Source: Larimichthys crocea (Eukaryota > Chordata > Actinopteri > Sciaenidae). Taken from it: a stretch of DNA of 64,000 nucleotides. A model generated the notes under the pieces. The model had not been told where the DNA came from. It was given only the letters and a program-made list of their open reading frames with translations, and did not search any database. How positions within the stretch are numbered: the first letter of the stretch is position 1; each line of letters opens with the position of its first letter. Made by a program: the position numbers and the translations under genes. Location of the stretch: assembly GCF_000972845.2 (NCBI RefSeq), contig NC_040022.1:18840713-18904712 (forward strand), read 5' to 3'. Below are positions 47,956 through 59,572 of this stretch, piece after piece.

Positions 47956-48713
47956 GATCGGAGCAATTTTACAAGATGTAGTAAAGTTACAATATAGTAC
48001 ATATAGTTATTATCTTGAATGATTAGGCGAAGCAGGAGCAGTTGTAGCCTACTGAAAACCTCTCATAGTGTAGTCATTTCAAGAAAAATTAATTAGCTGG
48101 TATGTAGAATGTGTGGCTTATACAGAAGTGAGTGTTTTCCTGTTTCCTGCTGCCATTACATCTACATCAGCCCCCTCACACATTACACCCTGAAGGGAAG
48201 CGTCTCACATTTGCAGGACATTTATGTTGCATGAAAAAGAAAACGTGTAACAGTGCATAATTTACTGCATGTGCTTCTCTGTTACCAAACCATTGTGATT
48301 CACATATTGATTTATGCTTCTGAAAACAAGTTTCTGCCTCCGTTCTGCTGCAACTGTTTTACTTTTAATCCCAGCTGTGACTCATCTTGTTTGTATCCAG
48401 TGATAGTTTTTTCTCGTACATCATGTCTCCTTCAGTAATTAGCAGATCCTCATCTGCAGGAAAATCAACTCCAGTCTGTTTTTGTCAGTAGCTCTTGGTG
48501 GAAGCTGCCAGATACTGTCGCTCTCAGCTGCCTCTGTGGGCCGTAATTGAAACCATTTGTGGATCAGGTGGAATTCTGGGATTTTGGCCTCACCTCAAAA
48601 AAATCCTAAAGCATGTTATTTTCTGTTTCTTTCCTCCAGCCAGAAAGTCTGTTACATCAGCCTTCGTTTCCTCTCTCGCTCTCTCTCCCCCTCTCTCTCT
48701 TTTCCATTCTCAG

Positions 48714-48831
48714 AAAGTTCTTCCAAAGAAGAGGTCAGTGGCTCGCAGTGCTGAATGCATCAACTCACAGTAGATGTGGAATATTCCCTGAAACAGATGA
48801 TTTCATAATAGCGAAAGAAGAACTTCCAGAA
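48714..48831 (+). other. Candidate orphan exon, possibly a ddr2 5' UTR exon
   Basis: A long pyrimidine tract with CTCTCT units, ending ttttccattctcag at 48700-48713, makes a strong 3' splice site. A consensus GTAAGT donor sits 118 nt later at 48832. One frame is open across the segment (ending FIIAKEELPE), but it matches no protein I know and does not fit the DDR2 signal peptide. ddr2's first coding exon (49698-49797) has a spliced 5' edge, so at least one upstream non-coding exon must exist, and this is a plausible one. Confidence 0.4.
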
Positions 48832-49712
48832 GTAAGTCAAATCCATATTTTTTCTCGTATGTGGCTATTAATAGCAGTGTCCATGTTGACTTTGAAGAAA
48901 GTTTATGTCAGTTCAGCTCAGTTTAGACAGTGACCTCATACAGGAAAATATATTATACATGTTTAAAGTTAGCTTAAGCACAAGAAATAGATCTGTCTGT
49001 TCACATATTTGAGCTTTATTTGCATTTCATTTACATTGTTTTAATCTCTACTTTAGAAATACACAGGAAAAAAGTTGTGTCAGCTCTTCAGAAATGGAAA
49101 CTCTACTGAGAGAATGTGCTACAGAGGGCAGAATTCACTATTAAATTCAGTGTACAGTGTTCTTAATTTCCGTTCATGCGCCTAAGTGAAAAAAGGAAAA
49201 AGGTTATGATGCTTTATATTATAGCAAGCCTACATTTTATACACATCATACTGACACAGAACGACATTGTCCCCCCAAATCTTGGGTGAAACCACCACGT
49301 GAAAGGCTGTAAGTGCAGTTTCTGAACAGTTGAAAAAGTTCAGCAGAGTATACCAGAAAGTGTCAGAGCTGTAAGTCAATGAGACCTTCACAGGTCTTTT
49401 ACAAGGTAAATAAAATGTAGGTACTCTGGCAGGACTCTGGGTTACAAGGAGGACTCTGTGACTGTCACCAGGGTCATACTATCAAGAAATGTAACTGTTT
49501 TATTATTTGACATGTTTAATCTTTATCTTTATGAGTACAGCACAGTACACATATTGCTTGTGTGCTAAATAAAACCTTCAAATCATATATATATATTTTT
49601 TGTAATATAAAGCACAAGATTTGCTGACATGATACATACATATATGATTGTACTACTAAACTCATTCACTGATCCACAACTTTCTTCAATCTCTTAGGTG
49701 TGCAGAGAAGAG

Positions 49713-50021
49713 ATGAAGGTCGAGAAGGTTCAACAGATCTCGCACCATGTCTTCGTCATCCTGCTGGCTGCCACTGTGCGATCTCAAGTCAACCCGGGTA
49801 TAGTAGATATTGCATGTGTTCGATTCTCAGAGCATGCGGCGGTTAAATATCTCGCTTTTACGTTGGTTGAGTTTTGAATGTGTCAAGTATGAGCCATTCA
49901 ATGTGGATATGTTGTATATAAGCTTAAAATAACTTCTTCATATTCCTGAGGGACAAGAAATGTTGACAAGAAGGAGAAGGAAAGCAATTTTAGGTGGGTG
50001 GGCTTAGAACGCAAGAATGTA

Positions 50022-50081
<60 letters not shown>

Positions 50082-53000
50082 TTTACCTAATAGTCAGACA
50101 GCAAATATCCTCAGAACAGGCAGACCTTTCACAAGCAGGGGGCATTCACGGAAAAAAAAAAAAAAAGTTAGAAAATTTGTAGGCGTAGTTGTAGGTAACA
50201 CACACACACATATTCTCTGTCACACACACACATGCACTCATTTGACTTTCCCACTTTGAATATTTTCATGGTAAAAGGCTTATTTGTTTTCGCTCCTCTC
50301 TCTCATGTCATGCCGTTCTGAGGGAAGGTGAATAAAACACAGACGTCCCTTTTCTACACCAGGTAGAGATGGTAAGAATGAACAGAGACAGACTTACAGT
50401 ATGGTCAGTGAGTTATATTAACACTGTAGTGTAGCGTCTGTTGTGGTCAGTTTTATTTACTGGAGCCCACGCAACATATGTGTTAATGCCCAGCAGATGA
50501 TTTAAAACTCTAAAATGTCTCTCTCATGTTGAAATGATGAAAAATAAAGAGCAGGCACCTCCAAGGCCACTCCTTTTGCTTAGACTGGCACCTACACAGT
50601 GATGCCTCTGTTTGGCTTTAGAGGCCTTGCAGGGCTGCAGGAAGGGGACTTGGGGATAGGGAGGGGTTGAAGGAGCGAGACCTGACCACTTCACGCTGCA
50701 CTCCTCACGTCCTACATATTGACCGAAAGGATAAAAAGTCATGTGGCATGTGGAAGCATACAGGACTCACACACATATGAAAACATATAAAAAAAACATA
50801 TTCACATTGTGAGCAGCATGTGTTTCAGTGACGCTTCATGTGGTTGCAGAAATGTGTCGATATCCTCTGGGTATGACCGGTGGGCAGATTCAGGACGAGG
50901 ACATCTCTGCCTCCAGTCAGTGGTCTGAGTCAACTGCAGCAAGATTTGGCAGGCATGTTGCACGATTTTCTTACATCTTAGTTTTTTTTTTTGTTTTCTT
51001 TGGTCAACATGCTTAAATCCTGTCATTAGTGTGGCATTAGACAACATGCAGATTAAACTTCAACTCCAGTATATAATAATCTGTTCTGTACTGACAATCT
51101 GTAATGTTCTGTTTCTTTTTAAGTGAAACCTTTTCTTTCAACCCTGGTGGCCTGCTTGTGCCAAATTCTTCTTCTTCTTTTTCTATTTATTCCAAACTAA
51201 CCACCACTTTGGTTTGAAAACTGAGAGACAAAGACTGGAAGTCGACCAAACAATCTTACCTCACAGTACATTTCGTTGCTGTTCTCCATCATCAAGCGCA
51301 GCAGATGTGAACTGGTTTCATGAACTGACTACATGTTGAATAATATGTCCAGTGGCAATATAGATTGGCTGAAGATGTACTCATGCAAATATGAGTTCAT
51401 TAACATAGAAACAATAGATTCATTCACTAGCTTTTATTCTGTCTTTTCTTGCTCTTATCCTTTCCACGCCTCTGTCTTCTATACCTGAATTCTTCCCTTC
51501 TTTCACCATTTCCTCTCTCATTTCCTCTTCAGACTTGACTCAGACAATGGGGATGGTGACGGGGCCTGGTGCCCCGATATCATGTCTGACGACCTCAAAG
51601 AGTATCTCCAGGTGGACCTGCGTTCACTGCACTTCATCACGTTGGTGGGCACCCAAGGTCGCCATGCCGACGGCATGGGTAATGAGTTTGCCCAGCGATA
51701 CAGGATCAAGTACAGCCGCGACGGAAACAACTGGATGGGCTGGCATGATAGGAAGGGAAGGCAGGTGAGCATGTGTAGATAATACTGTGCAGACACTCAC
51801 ATGTATGATTCAGTTTAGAGCCACACATGACATTATGATGACATCTTAGCTGGATCAGGTGCAGGTGTAAAAACTGCCATGACGGGTCAGCCTTAGAGAC
51901 TGGGTTGACTTTATATATCAGCATGTTTCCATACAGGTGACCTGTGTATTTAAATTACATAAAGGGATCGCTGATTATTGGTTCATCTTATGTAACAAAG
52001 CTCACACAAAGCATTCATAAGTAGCAGTTAAAGGATCAGTGTGTAGGATTTAGTCGCATCTAGTGCTGTAAGTACTGATTGCAACCCTGTCACTTCACCC
52101 TCTCCCTCCTGGCATGAAGCAGAAACAACGGTGGCCATGAAACACATTAGAAATGAATAGCTGTAATAAAGTGAAGGCCAAAATATAATGTAAGTACATT
52201 AACTTAAGCCATTTTATATTTCTACTTCACTGCATTTATTTAACAGCTTTACTGACTAGTTAGTTATAGATTAAACTACCCAACAGTATATGAAATAGTT
52301 AGAAATAAACCCAGCTCAACCAGCTGCAACAGTAAAATGCTACTTACAATACAAGAACGAAAGAAATGAATATGTATTAGTTCCAGATTTATTAGTACGT
52401 TTTACTTTTCATACACATTTTGCTATTATTTTGACTTGTTCTTCTACTGAAGTAACATTTTCAGAGCATCTGAATACTTCCTTTATCACTCATGTGAGGT
52501 GTTGAGATTGTCTTCGCACATTTTTCAGCAGATAGCAGAAAAGTTAATAGGAAATGTAATCAGTTAAGAAACAGCAGAACCAGCAGCAGATTTAGTTGAC
52601 AGTCACCATCATGTTTATGCTGCCAAAATGCCACAAATAGCAAATTTAGTCATTCAGCAACTGCAGTTCCCTGCAGCAGAGTTTTTGTTCCAGTCGTCAA
52701 AGCATTAACACCTCGTACGGTATATTTAGGTGGTTTGATTTTCCACTGACACGTCGCTCTTATTTGTGTCATCTGCGTCTCCTCTGCCAGGTCATTGAGG
52801 GGAACAGGAATGCGTATGATGTGGTTCTGAAGGATCTCGAGCCTCCCATCATAGCTCGTTTTGTCCGCTTTATGCCTGTGACAGACCACTCCATGATCGT
52901 GTGTATGAGAGTGGAGCTCTACGGCTGCGAATGGCTGGGTTAGTCATTACTTTCCATTAGACAGAGTGCAACATCTTTCTATGATAATACTGTATTCTTC

Positions 53001-56000
53001 TGATGCAGGTTTTTACGACATGCTGAAAACATAGTCCATTGTTGTAATATCTCTTAAGCATGCAGTCCTAATCTTTGACCTTTGACCTGCCCTCTGTAGA
53101 TGGCTTGATGTCTTATAGCATTCCAGATGGGCACCAAATGATCTACAGAGGCCTGGATGTCTACTTTAATGACTCTGTGTATGATGGAGCATCAGCTGAA
53201 AGGTCTGGATTTTACTGCTTCATCTAGAGAGAAAGATGGAGGCCACAATTAGGGCTCACTTCAATCATAGTTCATAATCATAATCATTTTGTTTACCTCC
53301 TGTGCGGTACTTTTCTGTGACCTCTTAAATATACAACAACATATCATCATAAATGCTTTCTATCATCATGTCTTCCGTTCATCCCTCCTCCAGACTGACA
53401 AAGGGCCTCGGTCAGCTGACAGATGGCACCTGGGGTCTGGATGATTTTCTCCACAGCCACATCTACAGCATGTGGCCAGGATATGACTATGTGGGCTGGA
53501 ACAACAAGAGCTTTCCCAAAGGTTATGTGGAGACAATCTTTGAGTTTGACCATGTTCGCAACTTCACCTCCATGAAGGTAAGGAATAGGCATAGGGAACA
53601 GCTTAATAGTGAAAAAGTGGAATATTTTTCAAATTGCTGAGCTAACGCTACTGAAGTGAGCTGCACTGCACCATGCCAGGCAAGCACCCATCTTCAATAG
53701 CTGCTGCAAATTTGACTGGGACATACATTTTAGAAAATGATGCAAAATTGTCTCACAGTGTGAAAATGATATTTTTTGGATAATTAGCCTATTTGTCTTT
53801 GGTAAGTAAGCGCTGTGGCCAGAGATCAGAGATGGAAGATAATGTTTTTCACCCCCAACACAGCAAGTCATCATAGTTACAGGAAGTGAAAAATGCATCT
53901 TGAGCAGTTTTTATTACTGCTTGCCTTTAGTTACATATCCCACCTCTCCTTCCACAGGTTCACTGTAATAACATGTTCAGTCGAGGGGTGAGGATGTTCA
54001 GACAGGCCAGCTGTTACTTCCGGTCAGGATCAGACTGGGAATCTGACCCGGTGACCTTCAGGCCCACTGTTGATCGCGTAAGCCAAAGTGCCCGCTTTGT
54101 CACCGTGCCTCTCGGGGACCGCACAGCCAGTGCCATCAAATGTCGTTTCCACTTCAGCGACCTTTGGATGCTGTTCAGTGAGGTGGCGTTCCAGTCAGGT
54201 AAAAATGGGATCAGGTGTGTGTGGGTGTCATCTTCTAGTCCCTCATTAGAAACTTTGATTTGATAATGCATCAATTTTGAAGGGTCTTTTGTCTCCCACA
54301 CAATGTAAAATGTCATCCATCAGCTTTGTCTTTGTCTTTCTCTCACAAGGCTCAGCAGTGTACAATACATCCATGACTCCTCGCAAACATGGACACCCAA
54401 CAAACACATTACCAGGTCAGCACGAAACCCTTTATGATTTTTTTTCTCTAAGTAGTGGTTGTCATTTTAGTGACATGACAGTCAGGCAGTGAAGAACAAT
54501 GTTGGCAAGAGGGAGTGCAGGCTGGTTTGATATATGGCTGCCAGAAAAGGCTGAGCATAATCTTCAGTCAACCACAAATATAATCAAAAAATTATTCTAT
54601 ACTTAGAAGATTTCTCATGTTGTTGTTTATTAAACTTGAATTGGTGTCATACAGTTTACCATGACGTATAGTGATTTATCTCAGTTTAAAAGTGAAAGTA
54701 ATTGCTTGTTGTTTAAAAGGTGGTTAACTCATGTGTTTCCTGGTTAAACAGCGCCCCCTGCTGATAGAATCACTGAAATAAATGTCAGGGTTCTAATGAA
54801 ACATGAAGAGGATTGTGCAAATAGCATATTGTAATGAGAAACTGAACTGTGATGGATTAAATCAAATCCACCTTAACTCGTAACTCTCATCTGGTTCGTT
54901 AGGGGATGATCCTACTCATAAAGTGGATGACAGCAATACCAGGATCCTGATTGGCTGTTTGGTGGCTATCATTGCCATCCTATTGGCTATCATAGTCATC
55001 ATCCTGTGGAGACAGGTCTGGCAAAAGATGCTTGAGAAGGTGAGAAGAGAGTATTTCTTTAAATGTGTTTATATTGATCTTGGTAATAATTGCTGATAAC
55101 AACTTAAAAGACCATATTTTTGTCTGTTACTAGTAAAGATGGTGATCATGGCTAAATAAATACCCAGTTGGGAACAGGCACAGGACAAAAAGCAGCACAC
55201 AAAGAAAAGGGGAAGACACTAAGTACCCAAAAACTGTAGCCCACACAGCATATACTGTATGTGATACACAAAAGCTTCTTTTTTTAAAGATATTTTTGGG
55301 GCTTTTTGAACCTTTGTTGTATAGTAGGGAGGGAGTAAGGGAAAAAAAAATACTTACAATGTAGAGATCATACATGAGTAGGTGGTCTGGGTTTTATTTT
55401 GGCACTGGAGCAGACATCATCAAAGAGGGGGTGGAGGAAATGACTAGAAATAAATTGCTTTGCCATTTCAGCTTTAAGAGTTGAAATGGCTATGCCATCA
55501 GCAGCTTGTGGTATATTGGTTAAAATCACGTGTTATGTCCCCATCTAGAGTGTAAGGAGCGTAACATAAATAGGAGTCCACACTTGTTGATAGTAAAAAA
55601 AAAAACAGGCAGTTTATTGTTGCTACCAATACCAAATACAATAAGCACAAACTGGAAAAAAGATGACGAACTCCAGGCCAAAACAACAAATAAAACAAAC
55701 TAGCTTTTTTTAAGGGGACGGGATTTAAACCCTGTACCAACAGAAACAACAAAAAGACTTAACCAAAAACAGGAGAAAAAGTAACAGAAAATGCAGTTCA
55801 GTCTTATTGTGTCAGGCTTAACAGTGACTATTTACAAGTGTAGTGAAATACCAGAGTGACACAAAGGGCGAAACGAGCAAGCGAATTCTCAGTATCAAGA
55901 TGAACCAAATACAACCAAAACACAGAGAAATCTTTCTCAGAGCACATGAAGGAGCCCAAAGCTGCACTCTCAGCCACGGTCTGAAGAAAAAGAAACTCCA

Positions 56001-58587
56001 ACACCAACGTAAAACATTTTGGATTTATTCATTAAATGCTCTGCCTGTGGAGGTTATTTTGTATGATGTGATCTCTTAGGGTTAGGGTTTCGGGTTATTT
56101 TCTTTTTGGAAAGCAAATTTCAGTCAGTCTGACATCCAACATCCAACATCCAACCAAATTTCTCTTGCAGATTCTTGATGTGAACAAATAACAGAGCTCA
56201 GCTATCACGCTTGCTTTCTTAGGCGTCTCGTCGCATCCTGGATGATGAACTCACAGCTCGTCTTGCGGTCCAGACTCAAGCCTTCTCCTCCCACCACTCC
56301 TCTCTGTCCAGCGAGGCCAGCTCCACCACCAACTCCACCTATGAGAGAATCTTCCCCCTCTGCGCCGACTACCAGGAGCCCTCACGCCTTATCCGGAAAC
56401 TACCTGAGTTTGCTCAGTCCACCGAACACCTCGGTAAGACAAAAGCACAGTGCAACAAATACAGTACGGTTGGTTTTAGCTATGGCTGCTGCATTGTGTG
56501 TGTTTGCGTGTTTCCACATCAGGACCGAGCACATCCTGTAGAGCACTTGCAACCAGTGGTTCAGACAGCGCCCCACACTACGCAGAGGCAGACATCATCA
56601 GCCTCCAGGAGTCTTCAGACGGCAGCACATACTCCATCACAGCTGTCAACATGAATCTGTTTGCTGGCACCGATTCATCCATGAGAGAGTTCCCCAGACA
56701 GAAGCTCACCTTCAAGGAGAAACTGGGAGAGGGCCAGTTTGGAGAAGTATAATCAGTTTTGTAGCTCTAATGTTCGCTGGCATTGAATTGATATTTTAGA
56801 AATCTATCAGATTCATTGGGCTGTTCTCTCTCTCTGCAGCTTTTATGTTGATGTATCGTTATAGCTCTCATTTTGAAAATTGAATGATGGACATTGCTGT
56901 GGGGTAAAAGCATGAGTGTGTAATACAGCTGCTGAAAAATGAGCAACACTTAGCTGTATTAAGCAAATGTGGTGCCAAGTGGATGATGGGCTGAAAAAGT
57001 ACTTTTTCGAAAACAGGTGCACTTGTGTGAGGCAGAGGGCATGCAGGACTTTTTGGACGAGGATTTGTCTATAGAGGGAAACAATGAGTCACCTCTGCTG
57101 GTTGCTGTTAAAACACTGCGGGAAGATGCCAACAAGAACGCAAGGTAAAGGCAAATGGTCTCCAAATTAGTCTCCAGCTGGTTGTTCTTATTAATTCAGG
57201 CGTCAATCAAGCGGTAAATTACAATCGCTTGTCCACGCTGTGCTGCAGGAATGACTTCCTGAAGGAGATCCGAATCATGTCTCGCCTGAGGGACCCCAAC
57301 ATTGTCCGTCTGCTGGCAGTGTGTGTGGACACAGACCCGCTGTGCATGATCACTGAGTACATGGAAAATGGAGACCTGAACCAGTTCCTCTGCAATCTCA
57401 GACTTAAAGAGGCTGCTGATGAAGACAAGACAGAACAGGAGGGAAAAGAGGGGAAGAGTATGGTCCGGTAGGCTCATATTCTTACACTAAAATATGATTA
57501 TCATTGGTGATATAAGACATAGTCACTAAGACAATACTATGTATAAGTACACTCTAACTCTTGTGGTCTCTCCTCTGCTCTTTAGTTACAGTAAACTAAT
57601 TGGCATGGCTGTGCAGATTGCATCTGGTATGAAGTACTTGTCCTCTCTTAACTTTGTCCACCGTGATCTGGCGACCCGTAACTGCCTGGTGGGTAAGAAC
57701 TACACCATAAAGATTGCTGATTTCGGCATGAGTCGGAACCTGTACAGAGGGGACTACTACAGGATCCAGGGCCGGGCTGTCCTGCCTATTCGCTGGATGT
57801 CTTGGGAGAGCATCCTACTCGTGAGTGCCATGCAGACCTGGGGACATGTTGGATACACAATAAAAAACAATCAAAAATGTTGTGTCCCTTCCTTCTTTTT
57901 GAAGAACTGACTGTGTATTATCTGAATTTTACACTAGGCTGTATTAGTTATGTAAATCAGACAGTTTTTAATTTTTTATTCATGATCCAAAGGCCATGTA
58001 AATGATAGTTCATAAATATAAAAATATCCAAAGTCAGTCCACAGAAGTCCACATGATGTATACAAGCCAGCATCCTCATGTAACTCAATGCTAGATTTTA
58101 TTTAGATGAGTTGTCTGTTCCTACAGGGTAAGTTCACCATGGCCAGTGACGTGTGGGCTTTCGGTGTGACTCTGTGGGAAATTCTCACTCTGTGTAAGGA
58201 GCAGCCCTACTCCCAGCTCTCTGACGAGCAGGTCATTGAGAACACAGGCGAGTTCTTCAGGGATCAGGGCAAGCAGGTGAGCACATCACACAGGTACAGA
58301 CCACCAATCCTCTGCGGTACAATCTGTTCATGATTAATCACTGTTTGTTTGTGGGGATCCCACATCTTCAGTGCATCTGTATCTCACAGTACCAGATTTT
58401 ATGTTTTCAAATATCATCAATCCTGCATTCATATTTTGTCTCATGCTCCCAGGTGTACCTGCCAAAGCCTCCCTGTTGCCCTGACAGAGTCTACAATGAT
58501 CTCATGCTGAGCTGCTGGAGGAGGAACGCCAAGCAGAGGCCGAGCTTTCAGGAGATACACACTCAGCTGATGGACAGCCTGGCATAG
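49713..58587 (+). CDS. ddr2: Discoidin domain receptor 2 (collagen receptor tyrosine kinase), 16 coding exons
   Basis: Coding exons are 49713-49797, 50850-50952, 51533-51764, 52791-52938, 53100-53202, 53394-53577, 53958-54198, 54350-54415, 54903-55039, 56223-56433, 56523-56746, 57017-57144, 57249-57467, 57586-57820, 58127-58276 and 58453-58587, giving 866 aa (human 855). The first exon's splice acceptor lies at 49697. In order there are a signal peptide (about 1-24), a discoidin domain starting CRYPLGM with the collagen-contact QWSEST segment, a discoidin-like domain, a single membrane helix (about 402-423, between DDSNTR and WRQVWQKML), a juxtamembrane region with LIRKLPEF, and a kinase domain. 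Kinase motifs are GEGQFGEV (572-579), Lys610 in [12 protein letters not shown] (719-726), DFG (739-741) and the activation-loop YRGDYY (747-752). All catalytic residues are intact. It binds fibrillar collagen and signals at the plasma membrane. The second intron listed has a GC donor. Confidence 0.98.
50023..50080. repeat. (TG)n microsatellite in a ddr2 intron
   Basis: Twenty-nine TG units in the intron after the signal-peptide exon. They are followed by an A15 run at about 50152-50166 and short AC runs at about 50200-50232. Long VCVC frames across it are repeat products. Confidence 0.97.
52029..52490. repeat. Repeats in a ddr2 intron: family A start followed by family C
   Basis: At 52029-52150, 'aaaggatcagtgtgtaggat' plus 'cggtggccatgaaa' matches the start of family A (compare 7267). 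From about 52150 to 52490, 'atgtaagtacattaacttaa' and 'ttctactgaagtaacatttt' resemble family C. Boundaries are approximate. Confidence 0.55.
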
Positions 58588-59006
58588 CAGATGGAAAAAA
58601 ACACATCGAATGTTTTTGGCATGCTTGTCACAATGGTGCTGTAAATAATAAGAAAAGAGGAGAAGGTATACACTTGAACAGAGCCTTATATTGTAGATAT
58701 CATGCAAAATTAGCACTATTCACACCTCTATGTATTTATTAATTTCTTTTTATTTCCTATGCTATGTCTATTTATAGAGTGCTCCATGGTAATCTTAGGT
58801 TTGAAACACAATTGTGAATATTTTTTCATTTCTTTGCCATACATATATTAATTTTTATTGCACATTTATTAGAGAATGTCAGTACAGTTTTTATGAATGT
58901 TTATAATTTAGCTTTTAAATATTAAGATGAACAAGTTACGTCATGATGACTGTTGTCTGGATGAGATGTTTTATAAACACGTTTATGCCTTCTTTTTTTT
59001 TGCTGA

Positions 59007-59124
59007 AATAAATGAACTGTATATTGTTGAACAGTTGTCTGTTTTTAATAGCTGTCAAACCAAAGAACCTTGTAAATAAAAAGACTGAATATTCGCCGCT
59101 GTTTCCTTGAACCTTGTAAATAAA
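59007..59124 (+). terminator. ddr2: ddr2 poly(A) signals, including a 44-bp tandem duplication
   Basis: AATAAA occurs at 59007-59012, 59075-59080 and 59119-59124, all 420-540 nt past the ddr2 stop codon. The last two lie in identical 44-bp units (59066-59109 and 59110-59153) that are tandemly repeated without mismatch. The ddr2 transcript could therefore end at up to three closely spaced sites. Confidence 0.8.
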
Positions 59125-59163
59125 AAGACTGAATATTCGCCGCTGTTTCCTTGTGGTTTTATT

Positions 59164-59293
59164 CATAGACATATATACATGTATATATGTCTATGGTTTT
59201 ATTCACACATACAGTACAAACCATAGACATATATACATGTATATATGTCTATGGTTTTATTCATAGACATATATACATGTATATATGTCTATG
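59164..59293. repeat. Three perfect 32-bp palindromes in an array between ddr2 and hsd17b7
   Basis: Identical perfect palindromes lie at 59164-59195, 59222-59253 and 59262-59293, each built on a centre of tatacatgtata. The middle one extends to 34 bp (59221-59254). Each is followed by 'gttttattca', and the first and third also by 'cacatacagtacaaac'. The spacing is 58 then 40 bp, so the units arose by unequal duplication. They could form cruciforms in DNA or hairpins in RNA. Confidence 0.95.
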
Positions 59294-59378
59294 GTTTTAT
59301 TCACACATACAGTACAAACATTCTCAGCCGGTCGTTTTGAAACGTTTTGGGCCTCTTCGCTCTCCGTAGTGGAAGCTG

Positions 59379-59414
59379 ATTGGCCAGCTGTTTGCTGACA
59401 TCCAATCACACCAC
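59379..59414 (+). promoter_or_regulatory. hsd17b7: hsd17b7 proximal promoter: CCAAT boxes and a sterol-response-like element
   Basis: An inverted CCAAT box (ATTGG) lies at 59379-59383 and a direct CCAAT at 59402-59406. Overlapping the second is ATCACACCAC at 59405-59414, which fits the SREBP-binding SRE consensus ATCACNCCAC. NF-Y sites beside SREs are the usual layout in cholesterol-synthesis genes, and mammalian HSD17B7 is reported to be SREBP-responsive. The sites lie 160-195 bp before the start codon. No TATA box is seen. Confidence 0.65.
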
Positions 59415-59572
59415 GTCTCTGCTCCTCCATATAGGCTGCTGTGTTTCAGCGGGATCGGACGATGGGCTGTCCACCGTGAATGTATCACGGTTAAAATGAA
59501 CTCATGCCCGGGTTTTTGACACTGTGTCCCGGTCCTAGTTTCATCTACAGCCGCTGATAGATCCGGACAGAC

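Larger units (their letters stand above)
45400..49697. other. Intergenic region or untranslated 5' part of ddr2
   Basis: No protein-coding chain is visible. Family D arms lie at about 47035-47260 and 47690-47955, with a family B fragment between them. An orphan exon-like segment lies at 48714-48831. Mammalian DDR2 has untranslated first exons, so part of this region may be transcribed as ddr2 5' UTR and intron. I could not locate the first exon or promoter. Confidence 0.5.

Noticed and set aside
48495..48933. Coding reading of frames through the pyrimidine tract before ddr2
   Set aside because: The serine/leucine-rich part is translated CT repeat; only the spliced 118-nt segment is kept as a candidate exon.
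50953..50958. Use of the nearby GT at 50957 as the ddr2 donor instead of GC
   Set aside because: It would read ...CAT ACT TGA across the junction, a stop, and breaks the conserved FGR-LDS protein join.
56078..56095. Telomere-like ttagggttaggg in a ddr2 intron
   Set aside because: Only two units, which is expected by chance in this much DNA; not an interstitial telomere tract.
59164..59293. Possible CRISPR-like array of regular palindromic repeats
   Set aside because: Vertebrate DNA, only three units, unequal spacing, repeated rather than unique spacers, no cas genes.
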